Source of the DNA: Carnimonas nigrificans ATCC BAA-78
Lineage (GTDB): Bacteria; Pseudomonadota; Gammaproteobacteria; Pseudomonadales; Halomonadaceae
Direction: 5' to 3'
DNA: 64,000 bases
Assembly: GCF_000526695.1 (NCBI RefSeq)
Contig: NZ_JAGO01000011.1
Location: forward strand, 248,001-312,000
Below the pieces are notes generated by a model, which saw only the letters and a list, made by a program, of their open reading frames with translations, had not been told where the DNA came from and did no database searches. Of this stretch, positions 18,064-28,822 are shown in pieces. The translations under genes were made by a program, and so were the position numbers. Position 1 is the stretch's first letter, and every line of letters starts with the position of its first letter.

Positions 18064-19191
18064 CTATTCCCTGGCGAGGGAAACATTGTGATGAATCACG
18101 GCATTATCCTGATGCTGCTCCAGCGCCAGCTCTACCAGGCGCGTCAACAGCTTGTCGTAGGGCAGTCCGGTGGCTTCCCACAGCTTGGGGTACATGCTGA
18201 TACGGGTGAAGCCTGGCAGGGTATTGACCTCATTGATCATGAGCCCGCCATCTTCACACACGAAGAAGTCAACTCGGGCGAGGCCCTGGCATTCGAGCAC
18301 CTGAAAGGCTTCCACCGCGGTCTGGCGTACCTTTTCGGCTACGCCTGTCTCCAGCTCCGCTGGAATGACGAGGCCCGCGCCGCTCGCACTGATATATTTG
18401 GTGGCGTAAGAGTAGAACTCATCGTGCAGTACGATTTCGCCGCACACGCTTGCCCTGGGGACTTCACGGCCACCGCTGTTGCCAAGCACGGCGCACTCGA
18501 TTTCCCGGCCATTGATGGCCTTCTCGATCAGTACCTTGTGGTCGTAGATGAATGCCTCATCAAGGGCGGCGGCGAGATCGTTGGCCTGCTTGACCTTGGT
18601 AACGCCTACCGAAGAGCCTTGACTGGCTGGCTTCACGAACAGCGGCAGCCCCAGCTCATCAATCATCGCCTGCGTATCAAGGTGGCGGCGTGACTGTCGC
18701 GTCACGGTGACCGATGGCGCGACCGGAATGCCCGCGTCACGCAGCAGGCGCTTGGCGATATCCTTGTCCATGCACACCGCAGATCCCAGCACATTACTGC
18801 CCACGTAGGGAACATTGAGGATATTAAGCAGCCCTTGCAGCGAGCCATCTTCACCGTGACCGCCATGCACCACGGGCAGTGCCACATCAATATCGTCGAG
18901 GGCGCTAGAGGATGTGCCGCTAAGACGCCACTGGCCCTCACAGTGGGCAGGAGCAAGCATCAGCGCTTTTGTGGATGGCGCCAGCGCAATTCGTTCAGGA
19001 TCATCCGCATTTTGCAGGAAGTCATCTTCGCGTTCGGCCACTAGCCACTGGCCTTGCTTGGTAATGCCGATGGGGACAATCTCGAAGCGTGACGAATCGA
19101 GTGCTGCGGCGATGTTCTTTGCTGATTGCAGGGAAACTTCATGTTCAGTCGAGTTACCGCCGAAAATCAGCGCAATACGTAGTTTTTTCAT
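18064..19191 (-). CDS. ddlA: D-alanine--D-alanine ligase (DdlA type)
   Basis: ATP-grasp ligase making the D-Ala-D-Ala dipeptide for peptidoglycan. IALIFGGNSTEHEVSLQSA at the N-terminus, LPLFVKPASQGSSVGVTKV and the metal-binding MINEVNTLPGFT near the C-terminus are diagnostic. At 375 residues it is the longer DdlA-type. It is not in a mur/fts cluster, which also fits DdlA rather than DdlB. ATG 19191 is chosen because the conserved MKKLRIALIFGG starts there; about 26 upstream in-frame codons lack similarity. Confidence 0.95.
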   Translation of the reverse strand: MKKLRIALIFGGNSTEHEVSLQSAKNIAAALDSSRFEIVPIGITKQGQWLVAEREDDFLQNADDPERIALAPSTKALMLAPAHCEGQWRLSGTSSSALDDIDVALPVVHGGHGEDGSLQGLLNILNVPYVGSNVLGSAVCMDKDIAKRLLRDAGIPVAPSVTVTRQSRRHLDTQAMIDELGLPLFVKPASQGSSVGVTKVKQANDLAAALDEAFIYDHKVLIEKAINGREIECAVLGNSGGREVPRASVCGEIVLHDEFYSYATKYISASGAGLVIPAELETGVAEKVRQTAVEAFQVLECQGLARVDFFVCEDGGLMINEVNTLPGFTRISMYPKLWEATGLPYDKLLTRLVELALEQHQDNAVIHHNVSLARE

Positions 19192-19384
19192 GGTGTCGCT
19201 TGGCGTCAGTGTTCGTAGCAGGAAGTCTACACGGCCCATCCTTTGGCCCCAACCTTTTGTTGGAGCCAAAGCAGGATCGAATTTCCTGACACCTGTCAGG
19301 TAAACGCTGATGCCGGTGTGCTGCCGCTTGCTCGACAGCTACTTCTTCTTGTTCTCAGGCAGCGAATGTCCCGAATGAGCGTAT

Positions 19385-20011
19385 TCAGGTCAAGGGAATG
19401 GCGACCCACTGCTTAAACGCGGGGCGCAGTTTCAAGCGCCGGTGCCACGCTTCGATAGCGGGAAGTACTGGCCGCTCGATGGAGGGCATGGCGTACCAGG
19501 TATTGATCAACACTCCCAGAGGAATATCACCAATACCAAACGACGGGCCGCTGAACCATTGATTGGAGGCGAGGCCGCTTTCGGCTATGTGGAGAGCGTC
19601 GGCAAACTGCCTGGTCGCGGCATTGATCTTCGCCATATCGCGCTCAGCTTCAGGAGTGCGCACCAGCTGTTGGATCATGACGGTGAAAGGCGCCGCCAGT
19701 GTAGTGCTGCACCAGTCCATCCAGCGATCAGCGCTGGCACGATCTTCAAGCGTTGGCGGCAACAGGGTCGATTGGTCGCCGTAACGGGCCACCAGATAGC
19801 GCACGATCGCGTTGGATTCCCACAGTACGAAGCCGTCATCTTCTATGCAGGGAATCAGCCCGTTGGGATTTTTGGAGCGATAATCATCGCTATCGACGAC
19901 GCCAAATGCGCCGCCTGCATCAACCTGATCAAACGGAATTTCCAACTCTTCGGCGCACCACAGCACCTTTTTTACATTGCTGGAGTTTTTCCTGCCCCAA
20001 ATGGTCAGCAT
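19385..20011 (-). CDS. Glutathione S-transferase family protein
   Basis: A 208-residue cytosolic GST: N-terminal thioredoxin-like domain (MLTIWGRKNSSNVKKVLW, then PNGLIPCIEDDGFVLWESNAI, in which the cis-Pro and ES motif bind glutathione) followed by an all-helical C-terminal domain with FGIGDIPLG. The Ser-Ser-Asn at the active-site position suggests a serine or atypical catalytic residue. The substrate is unknown. Monocistronic. Confidence 0.9.
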   Translation of the reverse strand: MLTIWGRKNSSNVKKVLWCAEELEIPFDQVDAGGAFGVVDSDDYRSKNPNGLIPCIEDDGFVLWESNAIVRYLVARYGDQSTLLPPTLEDRASADRWMDWCSTTLAAPFTVMIQQLVRTPEAERDMAKINAATRQFADALHIAESGLASNQWFSGPSFGIGDIPLGVLINTWYAMPSIERPVLPAIEAWHRRLKLRPAFKQWVAIPLT

Positions 20012-20642
20012 AACGCCTCTCCCCGGTGGATGAGCTGCACGCCAAAGCGATGCTCCTGGATATTATGTTATGTCGTTACTTCTCACCATATTAGCCGCTT
20101 GCGACGAGTATATGTCATTTTCAGCCGAACGTTCGTGCTTGCTGGAAAATTGACCAGAAGGCGGTGCAGCCCTCTGATAGCGGGGCGATAGGTTTAAATG
20201 TCGCAAGTCTTATACCAAAGTTCTATGCGCTGCCTGCAACGCCTTAAAAGGTGTTATGGAAACGCTTTTCTTATAGTGGAAACACAAGCTTTCAAGTAGC
20301 GGAATAGAGGGATATGTCAGCCATGCAAGTGAGTCTGTTGACACGGCTGAATAAACTGTCCGAACAGGCGTATGAAACAAAATGGAAACTGCATCCGTTT
20401 TGATGGAGCAGGCTGCCTACGGCGATTGGATGAGGTGCCATTCAATTGGCAGCGCAGCACGATTACGGTATCTTTCTCACACATTATGAAGCGGGCGTTG
20501 TAAGCCCAGACCGGTCCAGGTGACGCTATCCGCAGTTGCCGCGCAGGGAATCCAATAATCAGCAGGTAAATTTCCCGAGCGCGTTCGCTCAGAGCTATCA
20601 GCGTATGAGTAGCTGGACCCTGTTTCCCATTCGGAGAAGCCC
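20012..20642. other. Long gap upstream of aceE
   Basis: About 630 bases between a divergent GST gene and aceE. It contains the short reading frame at 20314-20403 and a TATAGT hexamer at 20272-20277, but no convincing -35. The size suggests a regulated promoter and long leader for the pyruvate dehydrogenase genes. Confidence 0.5.
20314..20403 (+). CDS. Possible 29-residue leader ORF upstream of aceE
   Basis: ATG 20314 opens a 29-codon frame (MSAMQVSLLTRLNKLSEQAY and so on, ending in TGA). A purine-rich AGAGGG at 20306-20311 is well placed for the second in-frame ATG at 20323 (26 residues). No family is recognised and no codon bias can be judged at this length, so chance is a real possibility. 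It lies 240 bases before aceE. Confidence 0.25.
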   Translation: MSAMQVSLLTRLNKLSEQAYETKWKLHPF

Positions 20643-23324
20643 ATGAAGTTCGAGGCAACAGAAGACATCGACCCCATCGAAACCCAGGAATGGCTTGATT
20701 CACTGGTATCGGTGATGGACCGCGAGGGCGATGACCGGGCGCGCTATCTGCTGAGTCGCCTGGCCGATCGTTTGCGGCGTGACGGTATGCAGCCACCGGT
20801 TTCGCCGACCACTCCCCATCGCAATACCATTCCGGTGCACCGCGAAGCCAAGATGCCGGGCGATGTTTTCATTCAGCGCAAACTGCGCTCGGCGATCCGC
20901 TGGAACAGTGTGGCGCAGGTGCTGCGCAGCAATGACAAGCATAAGGGCCTGGGTGGGCACCTCGCCAGCTTCATGTCGAGCTGTACGTTGTATGAAGTGG
21001 GCTTTAACCACTTCTTCCGCGGTGGTGAAGGACAGCAGAAGGCCGACATGATCTACTTCCAGGGGCATATTGCGCCTGGCATTTATGCGCGCTCCTTCAT
21101 GGAAGGGCGCCTGACCGAAGAGCAGCTTGATAACTTCCGTCAGGAAGTCAACGGCAACGGTCTCTCTTCCTACCCGCACCCCTATCTGATGCCGGAGTAC
21201 TGGCAGTTCCCGACCGTCTCCATGGGGCTTGGGCCGATCACCGCCATCTATCAGGCACGCATGATGAAGTACCTGGATCATCGCGGCATTGAGCCGGCAG
21301 GTGATCGCAAGGTCTGGGCGTTCCTCGGTGATGGCGAGTGTGATGAAGTCGAAACACTGGGTGCTATTCACGTAGCGCGCCGCGAAGGTCTTGATAACCT
21401 GATCTTCGTGATCAACTGTAACCTTCAGCGTCTTGATGGCCCGGTACGCGGTAACGGTCGCATCATGGATGAGCTGGAAGGCATGTTCCGCGGCGCCGAC
21501 TGGAACGTCATCAAGGTGGTGTGGGGTGGCCTGTGGGATCGTCTGTTTGCCCTCGACAAGAAAGGCTTCCTGCAACGCACCATGGACACGACTGTCGATG
21601 GTGAGTATCAGAGCTACAAGGCGCATGATGGTAAATACGTGCGCGACCACTTCTTCGGCAAGCACGAAGAGACCCTCAAGATGGTGGAGGAGATGTCCGA
21701 CGAAGACGTCTTCAAGCTCAATCGTGGTGGTCACGACCCGCAGAAGGTCTACGCGGCCTATCACGAGGCGTTCCACAACGCGAACGGTCGTCCTACCGTG
21801 ATCCTGGCGCATACCATCAAGGGTTACGGCATGGGTGCAGGGCATGGTGAAGCCGAAATGGGCGCGCACCAGACCAAGTCGATGAACGTGGAAGCGCTGA
21901 AAGGTTTGCGTGACCGTTTCGATATTCCGGTGACCGACGAGCAGATCGAACAGCAGATGCCTTACTACAAGCCTGCTGATGATTCGCCGGAAATGCGCTA
22001 CCTGCACGAGCGTCGTCAGGCGCTGCACGGCTATCTGCCGAAGCGTGACACCACTCACGATGCGCTTGAGATTCCTGAACTCGACAGCAAGATATTCGCC
22101 AGCCAAATCAAAGGCTCCGGTGATCGCGAGCTTTCGTCCACCATGGCGTTTGTGCGCATTCTCAGCGGCTTGATCAAGGACAAGACGCTTGGTTCGCGTG
22201 TTGTACCGATTGTGCCGGATGAGTCGCGTACCTTCGGTATGGAAGGTCTGTTCCGCCAGATTGGTATCTATGCCAGCGAAGGGCAGAAGTACGAACCGCA
22301 GGATCACGGCCAGATCATGTTCTACCGTGAAGACAAGAACGGCCAGATTCTGCAGGAAGGCATCAACGAAGCCGGCGCCATGGCCTCGTGGATGGCGGCT
22401 GCGACGGCATACGCCAACTATGGGCACGCACTGCTGCCGTTCTACATCTACTACTCGATGTTCGGCTTCCAGCGCATCGGTGACCTGGCCTGGGCCGCTG
22501 GCGACATGCAGGCGCGCGGCTTCCTGCTCGGTGGTACCGCAGGGCGTACCACGCTCAACGGTGAAGGGTTGCAGCACCAGGATGGTCATAGCCATATTCT
22601 GGCAAGCACCATTCCCAACTGCCGCTCCTATGATCCGACCTACGCGCACGAAGTAGCGGTGATCGTTCGCGACGGCCTGAAACGCATGACGCAGGACAAC
22701 GAAAACTGCTTCTACTATCTGTCGTTGATGAATGAGAACTACGCTCAGCCTGAACTTCCGGAAGGCAGCGAAGAGGGCATCATTCGCGGCATGTATCTGC
22801 TCAAGGAAGATGACAGCAACAGTAGCGCTCCGCGTGTCCAGTTGCTGGGTTCCGGCACCATTCTGCGTGAAGTCCAGGTGGCGGCAGAGCTGCTGCGCGA
22901 TGACTTCGGCGTCAGTGCTGATATCTGGAGCGTCACCAGCTTCAACGAACTGCGTCGCGAAGCGCTGGAGATTGATCGCCAGTCCTTCCTGAATATCGGC
23001 CAGACGCCAGCCAAGCCTTGGGTTACCCAATGCCTTGAAGGGCGTGAAGGGCCGGTGGTTGCCAGCACCGACTATATGAAGCTGTTTGCAGATTCGGTTC
23101 GCGCCTGGGTACCGGGCGACTATCATGTGCTCGGCACGGATGGCTTTGGCCGCTCTGATACCCGCGAGCAGCTGCGCCATTTCTTCGAAGTGGATCGCTA
23201 CTTTGTCACGGTAGTGGCGCTGAAAGCGCTTGCCGATCAAGGCAAGGTGGAGCGTGAAAGCGTCAAACAGGCCATCGAAAAATACGGAATCGACGTCAGC
23301 AAACCCAATCCCCAGTACGTATAA
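20643..23324 (+). CDS. aceE: Pyruvate dehydrogenase E1 component (homodimeric)
   Basis: An 893-residue thiamine-diphosphate-dependent enzyme that decarboxylates pyruvate and acetylates the lipoyl groups of AceF. The TPP motif runs from GDGECDEVETLGA (about residue 229) to INCNLQRLDGP; the C-terminal transketolase-like part has TTLNGEGLQHQDGHS. Length agrees with E. coli AceE (887). ATG 20643 follows GGAGAAGCCC. aceF follows after 77 bases as the second gene of the operon. No pdhR or lpd lies beside it. Confidence 0.97.
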   Translation: MKFEATEDIDPIETQEWLDSLVSVMDREGDDRARYLLSRLADRLRRDGMQPPVSPTTPHRNTIPVHREAKMPGDVFIQRKLRSAIRWNSVAQVLRSNDKHKGLGGHLASFMSSCTLYEVGFNHFFRGGEGQQKADMIYFQGHIAPGIYARSFMEGRLTEEQLDNFRQEVNGNGLSSYPHPYLMPEYWQFPTVSMGLGPITAIYQARMMKYLDHRGIEPAGDRKVWAFLGDGECDEVETLGAIHVARREGLDNLIFVINCNLQRLDGPVRGNGRIMDELEGMFRGADWNVIKVVWGGLWDRLFALDKKGFLQRTMDTTVDGEYQSYKAHDGKYVRDHFFGKHEETLKMVEEMSDEDVFKLNRGGHDPQKVYAAYHEAFHNANGRPTVILAHTIKGYGMGAGHGEAEMGAHQTKSMNVEALKGLRDRFDIPVTDEQIEQQMPYYKPADDSPEMRYLHERRQALHGYLPKRDTTHDALEIPELDSKIFASQIKGSGDRELSSTMAFVRILSGLIKDKTLGSRVVPIVPDESRTFGMEGLFRQIGIYASEGQKYEPQDHGQIMFYREDKNGQILQEGINEAGAMASWMAAATAYANYGHALLPFYIYYSMFGFQRIGDLAWAAGDMQARGFLLGGTAGRTTLNGEGLQHQDGHSHILASTIPNCRSYDPTYAHEVAVIVRDGLKRMTQDNENCFYYLSLMNENYAQPELPEGSEEGIIRGMYLLKEDDSNSSAPRVQLLGSGTILREVQVAAELLRDDFGVSADIWSVTSFNELRREALEIDRQSFLNIGQTPAKPWVTQCLEGREGPVVASTDYMKLFADSVRAWVPGDYHVLGTDGFGRSDTREQLRHFFEVDRYFVTVVALKALADQGKVERESVKQAIEKYGIDVSKPNPQYV

Positions 23325-23401
23325 GAGAGACTGGGTAGCGCCGATGCCTGTGAGCATCGGCTGATTGATTATGGCGTGATGCTGATGAGAGGAGCGCGAA
23401 C

Positions 23402-25477
23402 TTGAGCAGCGAAATCATCAAGGTACCCGATATCGGGTCCGACGAGGCGGTCGAAATTATCGAAGTCTCGGTAGCAGAGGGTGATGAGGTGTCGGCAGAA
23501 GACACCATCATTACGCTGGAATCCGACAAGGCGTCGATGGATATTCCGGCGCCCAAGGGCGGCAAGGTCAAGCATGTGCTGGTGGCCGAAGGCGACAAGG
23601 TCTCCACCGGCGACGCTATTCTTGAGCTGGAAACAGTCGCCGAGAGCGATACCGCCGACACACAAGGCGACACGGTAGAGCAAGAGGCCGAGGCGTCAGC
23701 CGAAGCCGAGAAAGCACCGGCAGCAGCACCGTCCGAGGCGAGTGCAGCGAGCCACTCTTCCTCAGCGGCAAGCAGTCGCGAGATCGAGATCAAACTGCCT
23801 GATATCGGCGAAGACGCAGTTGAAATCATTGAGGTGGCCGTGAAGGCCGGCGATCAGGTGGAAGCAGAAGAGACACTGATTACGCTGGAATCCGACAAGG
23901 CGTCCATGGATATCCCCAGCCCCGACAGCGGTGAGGTCATTGAGCTGACGGTAGCCGAGGGTGACAAGGTATCGACCGGAGACGTGATTGGCCGTCTCAA
24001 GGTAGCTGGTGGCCAGGCGACTGATGCTGAAGAAGCGCCTCAGCAAGCAGCTTCCGAGTCATCTGCCAGTGACGAGAAAGCGGCTTCTGCGAAGCAGGAA
24101 AACCAGCCTTCATCGAATGCCTCCAGCGAGCCGCAGCGCAAGGAGCTACGTGTTCCGGATATCGGCAGCGATGGTGCGGTGCCGGTCATCGAGGTGGCTG
24201 TATCGGCTGGCGATGAGATTGCCGCAGAAGATACGCTGCTGACCCTTGAATCCGATAAGGCCTCCATGGATGTGCCAAGCCCCTACGCTGGCAAGGTTGT
24301 GGAAGTCAGCGTGAGAGAAGGCGATGCACTGAAACAGGGCGACCTGATTGGCTTTATTGAAGTAGCAGGTGCTGCTGCGGCTGAGAGCGCCTCTGAAGGG
24401 CAAGCGGAGAAATCGGTAGAGCAGGCCGAGCCTTCCCGTAATGCTGCGCCAGTAGCGCCTTCTGCACCTCATTCACCGCAAGCTGCGGTACGTGAAGGTC
24501 ATGAGCCCAGCACCGAAGCGCTTAGCGAAGAGCAGCGTAACCAGCGTCCTAGTGTGCATGCAGGCCCGGCGGCACGTCTGATGGCGCGCGAACTTGGCGT
24601 TGATCTGGCTGACGTAACGCCTTCCGGCCCGCGCGGTCGCGTAGTGAAAGAAGATATTCAGCAGCACGTCAAGCAGGTGATGAGCCAGAAAGGGCGCCCA
24701 GGCGCGCAACCGGCTGCTGCGGCACCTGCTGCTTCCGGTGCCGGTATTCCGCCCATTCCCGCAGTGGATTTCAGCGCCTTCGGTGAAGTGGAAGAGAAAC
24801 CGATGGGGCGTCTGCTCAAGGCAGGAGCCACCAATCTGCATCGCAGCTGGCTCAACGTGCCTCACGTAACGCAGTTCGATGAAGCGGATATCACCGAGCT
24901 TGAAGCGTTCCGCAAGAGCGTCAAGGAAGAAGCCTTCCGTGAAGGTGCCAAGCTGACGCCGGTGCCCTTCATGATCAAGGCGGTGGCGCATACCCTGCAC
25001 AAGTTCCCGCAGTTCAATGTGTCACTGCATCCGGATGGCGACAAGATCATCTGGAAGAAGTATGTGCACATCGGTATTGCCGTGGATACACCTGATGGGC
25101 TGATGGTGCCGGTACTGCGTGACGCCGACAAGAAAAGCATCATCCAGATTGCGTTGGAATTTGCTGATCTTGCCAAGCGTGCGCAGCAGAAGAAACTCAA
25201 GCGCGAAGAGATGCAGGGCGGCTGCTTCACCATCTCAAGCCTTGGTTCGATTGGCGGTACTGCTTTCACACCTATCGTCAATGCACCTGAGGTGGCTATT
25301 CTGGGGCTGTCACGCTCCGAGATGAAACCGAAGTGGGATGGCAAGGAGTTCAAGCCGCGCTTGATGCTGCCGCTCAGCCTCTCCTACGATCACCGTGCGG
25401 TTAACGGTGCCGATGCAGCGCGCTTTACGGCGTATCTTGCCAAGGTGCTGGCCGATATTCGTCGTCTGACGCTGTAA
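23402..25477 (+). CDS. aceF: Dihydrolipoamide acetyltransferase (PDH E2), three lipoyl domains
   Basis: Core of the pyruvate dehydrogenase complex, passing acetyl groups to CoA. Three N-terminal lipoyl domains each carry the DKASMD lipoylation motif (Lys about 43, 166 and 286), joined by Ala/Glu/Ser-rich linkers. A peripheral-subunit-binding domain (about 382-424, AARLMARELGVDL) and the catalytic CAT domain with DHRAVNG (about 663) follow. 691 residues. The start is TTG at 23402, preceded by GAGGAGCG; it directly precedes the conserved SSEIIKVPDIG and no ATG is available. E3 (lpd) must be encoded elsewhere. Confidence 0.96.
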   Translation: MSSEIIKVPDIGSDEAVEIIEVSVAEGDEVSAEDTIITLESDKASMDIPAPKGGKVKHVLVAEGDKVSTGDAILELETVAESDTADTQGDTVEQEAEASAEAEKAPAAAPSEASAASHSSSAASSREIEIKLPDIGEDAVEIIEVAVKAGDQVEAEETLITLESDKASMDIPSPDSGEVIELTVAEGDKVSTGDVIGRLKVAGGQATDAEEAPQQAASESSASDEKAASAKQENQPSSNASSEPQRKELRVPDIGSDGAVPVIEVAVSAGDEIAAEDTLLTLESDKASMDVPSPYAGKVVEVSVREGDALKQGDLIGFIEVAGAAAAESASEGQAEKSVEQAEPSRNAAPVAPSAPHSPQAAVREGHEPSTEALSEEQRNQRPSVHAGPAARLMARELGVDLADVTPSGPRGRVVKEDIQQHVKQVMSQKGRPGAQPAAAAPAASGAGIPPIPAVDFSAFGEVEEKPMGRLLKAGATNLHRSWLNVPHVTQFDEADITELEAFRKSVKEEAFREGAKLTPVPFMIKAVAHTLHKFPQFNVSLHPDGDKIIWKKYVHIGIAVDTPDGLMVPVLRDADKKSIIQIALEFADLAKRAQQKKLKREEMQGGCFTISSLGSIGGTAFTPIVNAPEVAILGLSRSEMKPKWDGKEFKPRLMLPLSLSYDHRAVNGADAARFTAYLAKVLADIRRLTL

Positions 25478-25485
25478 TCGAGCAG

Positions 25486-25533
25486 CGCGGCCCTCACCGC
25501 CCGTTGAAGCGGGGTTGGGGGTCGCGTTGTTTT
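25486..25533 (+). terminator. Probable terminator after aceF
   Basis: A long imperfect GC-rich hairpin (about 16 pairs including G-U, one bulge, one mismatch) from 25486-25503 to 25510-25526, followed by TTGTTTT. It begins 9 bases after the aceF stop. Confidence 0.65.
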
Positions 25534-26514
<981 letters not shown>

Positions 26515-27243
26515 ATGAGCATGCGCCCACTACGCGTGTTGGCGCTGGATGCGTCATCCAGTGCCTGTTCGGTGGCGTTATGGCAGGGGCAGGCGGGCTG
26601 CGCTGGCGCGCTCTCCGGACACTACGAGGTGGCGCCTCGCCAGCACATGCGCAAGCTGCTGCCGATGGTCGATGCGGTGCTATCAGAAGCGGGCATCACG
26701 CTTGATGAAGTCGATGCCCTGGCGTATGGCGTTGGCCCCGGTTCGTTTACAGGGCTGCGTATTGCGGCGGGTACGGCACAGGGGCTGGCCTTCGGTGCTG
26801 ACAAGCCATTGATCGGTATCTCTACTCTGGCAGCGCTGGCGCTTCAGGCCTGTCGTGACGGCGCAAGCGGGCAGGTATGTGCTGCCCTTGATGCTCGCAT
26901 GGATGAAATCTACGTGGGGTGTTTTGCGGTCGATAGTGCCTCGGGCAGCCCCCGCGTGACAGCGCTTGACCAGGAACGAGTGATTGCGCCGCAGCATTTG
27001 GGCTTGCCGGAAGGCAGTTTCATGGCCATCGGTGCCGGTTTCAACTACCTCGACCGAATGCCTGAGCAAGTGCAGCAGCAACTTGTGCTGCACAGCAAGG
27101 ATGTCGAGCCTGATGCGCGGGAGATTGCGCAGCTGGCGGCACTTGAGCTGGCCGCACAGCGATTGAATGCCCCCGCCGAGGTACAGCCGGTCTATCTGCG
27201 TAACAACGTTGCCCAGCGTTCAACGCGCGGGCCGCTGGACTAG
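26515..27243 (+). CDS. tsaB: tRNA threonylcarbamoyladenosine biosynthesis protein TsaB
   Basis: Partner of TsaD and TsaE in making t6A at position 37 of ANN-decoding tRNAs. 242 residues of the ASKHA fold with LALDASSSACSVAL at the N-terminus and the family signature GVGPGSFTGLRIAAGTAQGL (about residues 73-92). The ATG immediately follows the adk stop; ATG 26521, two codons later, is an alternative. The rsmJ gene starts 3 bases after its stop. Confidence 0.95.
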   Translation: MSMRPLRVLALDASSSACSVALWQGQAGCAGALSGHYEVAPRQHMRKLLPMVDAVLSEAGITLDEVDALAYGVGPGSFTGLRIAAGTAQGLAFGADKPLIGISTLAALALQACRDGASGQVCAALDARMDEIYVGCFAVDSASGSPRVTALDQERVIAPQHLGLPEGSFMAIGAGFNYLDRMPEQVQQQLVLHSKDVEPDAREIAQLAALELAAQRLNAPAEVQPVYLRNNVAQRSTRGPLD

Positions 27244-27246
27244 ATA

Positions 27247-27939
27247 ATGAGTGCTGCGGCTGTCTTTACGCTTGAAAAACGCCCTGAAGGGTTGGTGCTG
27301 TGCTGCGATCCACCCTCTTTTGGGCATCCTTTGCACGTTGATTTCGTCGCTGGCAAGGCGGGCCATCGGCGTCGCTTTGGGGGCGGACGAGGGCAGCTGA
27401 TTGCGCGGGCCTGCGGGTTCAAAGCGGGGGTTACCCCCAGCGTTGTGGACGCTACCGCTGGCCTCGGGCGCGATGCCTTCGTGCTCGCTTCACTGGGGGC
27501 TCAGGTGCTGATGATCGAGCGCGTGCCTGAAATCGCCGCGCTTCTCGAAGAAGGTCTGGCGCGAGCAAGAGCGCACAGCGATGTCTGCGACATTGCCGCC
27601 AGAATGTATCTGCAAACAGGGGATGCCACCCGTCATTTGGCGCAGATGGTAGAAGCCAGCGGCGTTGCACCGCAGGTGGTGCATCTCGATCCGATGTTTC
27701 CTCATCGCGAGAAAAGCGCGCTGGTGAAAAAAGAAATGCGCCTGTTCCGTGAACTGGCCGGCAGTGATGATGACGCCCCCCGGTTACTGGAGGCGGCACT
27801 GGAGGTGGCGACCCATCGCGTGGTGGTCAAGCGCCCCAAGGGCGCGCCGCCCATTGAGGGGCCGCTCCCCCAGCATACCGTGCTAGAGAAGAATAGCCGT
27901 TACGATCTCTACGTGCATCGGTCGTTGCGGGCTGATTAA
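27247..27939 (+). CDS. rsmJ: 16S rRNA (guanine(1516)-N2)-methyltransferase RsmJ
   Basis: SAM-dependent methyltransferase acting on G1516 of 16S rRNA. The 230-residue protein has the SAM-binding motif VDATAGLGRDAFVLASLG, the acidic MIERVPE and the RsmJ-specific HLDPMFPHREKSALVKKEM catalytic region. ATG 27247 lies 3 bases after tsaB. Its end overlaps the end of the convergent UPF0149 gene by 4 bases. Confidence 0.94.
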   Translation: MSAAAVFTLEKRPEGLVLCCDPPSFGHPLHVDFVAGKAGHRRRFGGGRGQLIARACGFKAGVTPSVVDATAGLGRDAFVLASLGAQVLMIERVPEIAALLEEGLARARAHSDVCDIAARMYLQTGDATRHLAQMVEASGVAPQVVHLDPMFPHREKSALVKKEMRLFRELAGSDDDAPRLLEAALEVATHRVVVKRPKGAPPIEGPLPQHTVLEKNSRYDLYVHRSLRAD

Positions 27940-28616
27940 CGTTTTTTCTTTTTACCGCGCTGACGGCCATTACCGCCGGAGGAAGGGCGTGCCGAGGGCG
28001 CGCCTTTCTTTTCCTTGGGAGCACGGAATAGCAGGAACAGATCCAGGCAGAGTTCCGCAAGCTGGTTCGAAAGCTCCGTGGCGCGACGTGGCGAACTCGC
28101 CAGCTCGGCAAGATCAGGGTCTTCCTCTTCGAAAAGCCCTGACAGCGCCATGAAGGGCAGCAATAGTTGAGCCGCCTGCTCTTCATCATTGCCGAACCAG
28201 GCTTCTTCATTCAGGAACACCGCTTCCATAAAACCTGCACACCACTCACCGGCAGGGGCATCAAGAGGATGACCTTCGATCTCGGGATCGAACGGCAGCT
28301 CGGGCAGCAAACCGCGCTCAAAGGCAAGCGTTGCATTGCGTTGCAGGGTTTCGCACAGTCCTAATATATGCTGGCGCTGCGCCTCATTGCTGAAGGCTGG
28401 GTCACCGTTGAACAGCACTGACACCCACACGGCAGCATCAACGGGTTCAGGAGCGATCGCCAGCGCCACAAGAAAGCCATGTGCCTCGAAGACGCCCAGT
28501 GCTTCGGCATCCACCTGATCCGAGTCGAGAAACTCGTCGAACTGTTCGAGCGATTCATCGTCGAGTAGCGGTATTTCGCGTGCGTCGTCTGTTTCCGAAA
28601 AGGGAGAAGGCGTCAT
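27936..28616 (-). CDS. UPF0149 (YecA/YgfB-like) family protein
   Basis: A 226-residue UPF0149 protein: an acidic N-terminus, the helical core LGVFEAHGFLVALAIAPEPV, then W-C-GFMEAVFLNEEAWF. The C-terminal tail is extremely basic (GNGRQRGKKKKR); no SEC-C zinc motif is present. The function of the family is not established. ATG 28616 is used because similarity begins there; an in-frame extension further upstream has no family match. Tail-to-tail overlap with rsmJ. Confidence 0.82.
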   Translation of the reverse strand: MTPSPFSETDDAREIPLLDDESLEQFDEFLDSDQVDAEALGVFEAHGFLVALAIAPEPVDAAVWVSVLFNGDPAFSNEAQRQHILGLCETLQRNATLAFERGLLPELPFDPEIEGHPLDAPAGEWCAGFMEAVFLNEEAWFGNDEEQAAQLLLPFMALSGLFEEEDPDLAELASSPRRATELSNQLAELCLDLFLLFRAPKEKKGAPSARPSSGGNGRQRGKKKKR

Positions 28617-28822
28617 TGCGTTGATCCTGTGAGTCATTAAAGTAGGCGCAGCGGTTGCTACTGATACGTTGAGCGGTGGCTGTGTGTTGCCGTCTACCGA
28701 AGAACGCGCCAATACGGTTAGACACGTTGCTGCGGTCACACGAGGCATCCCCCGGTCATTCGGTGCGGCGCGAACATCTCGCATTGCCCGATCACCTGTC
28801 GCTGAAGGGTATTCTATCAAGC

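Noticed and set aside
20700-23357. A reading frame of 885 codons antisense to aceE.
   Set aside because: It mirrors aceE almost completely, has no recognisable domain and arises from the codon bias of the strongly expressed gene on the other strand.
23402-24400. The repeated lipoyl domains as a possible tandem-repeat artefact.
   Set aside because: Three lipoyl domains in AceF are normal, and the copies differ at the nucleotide level.
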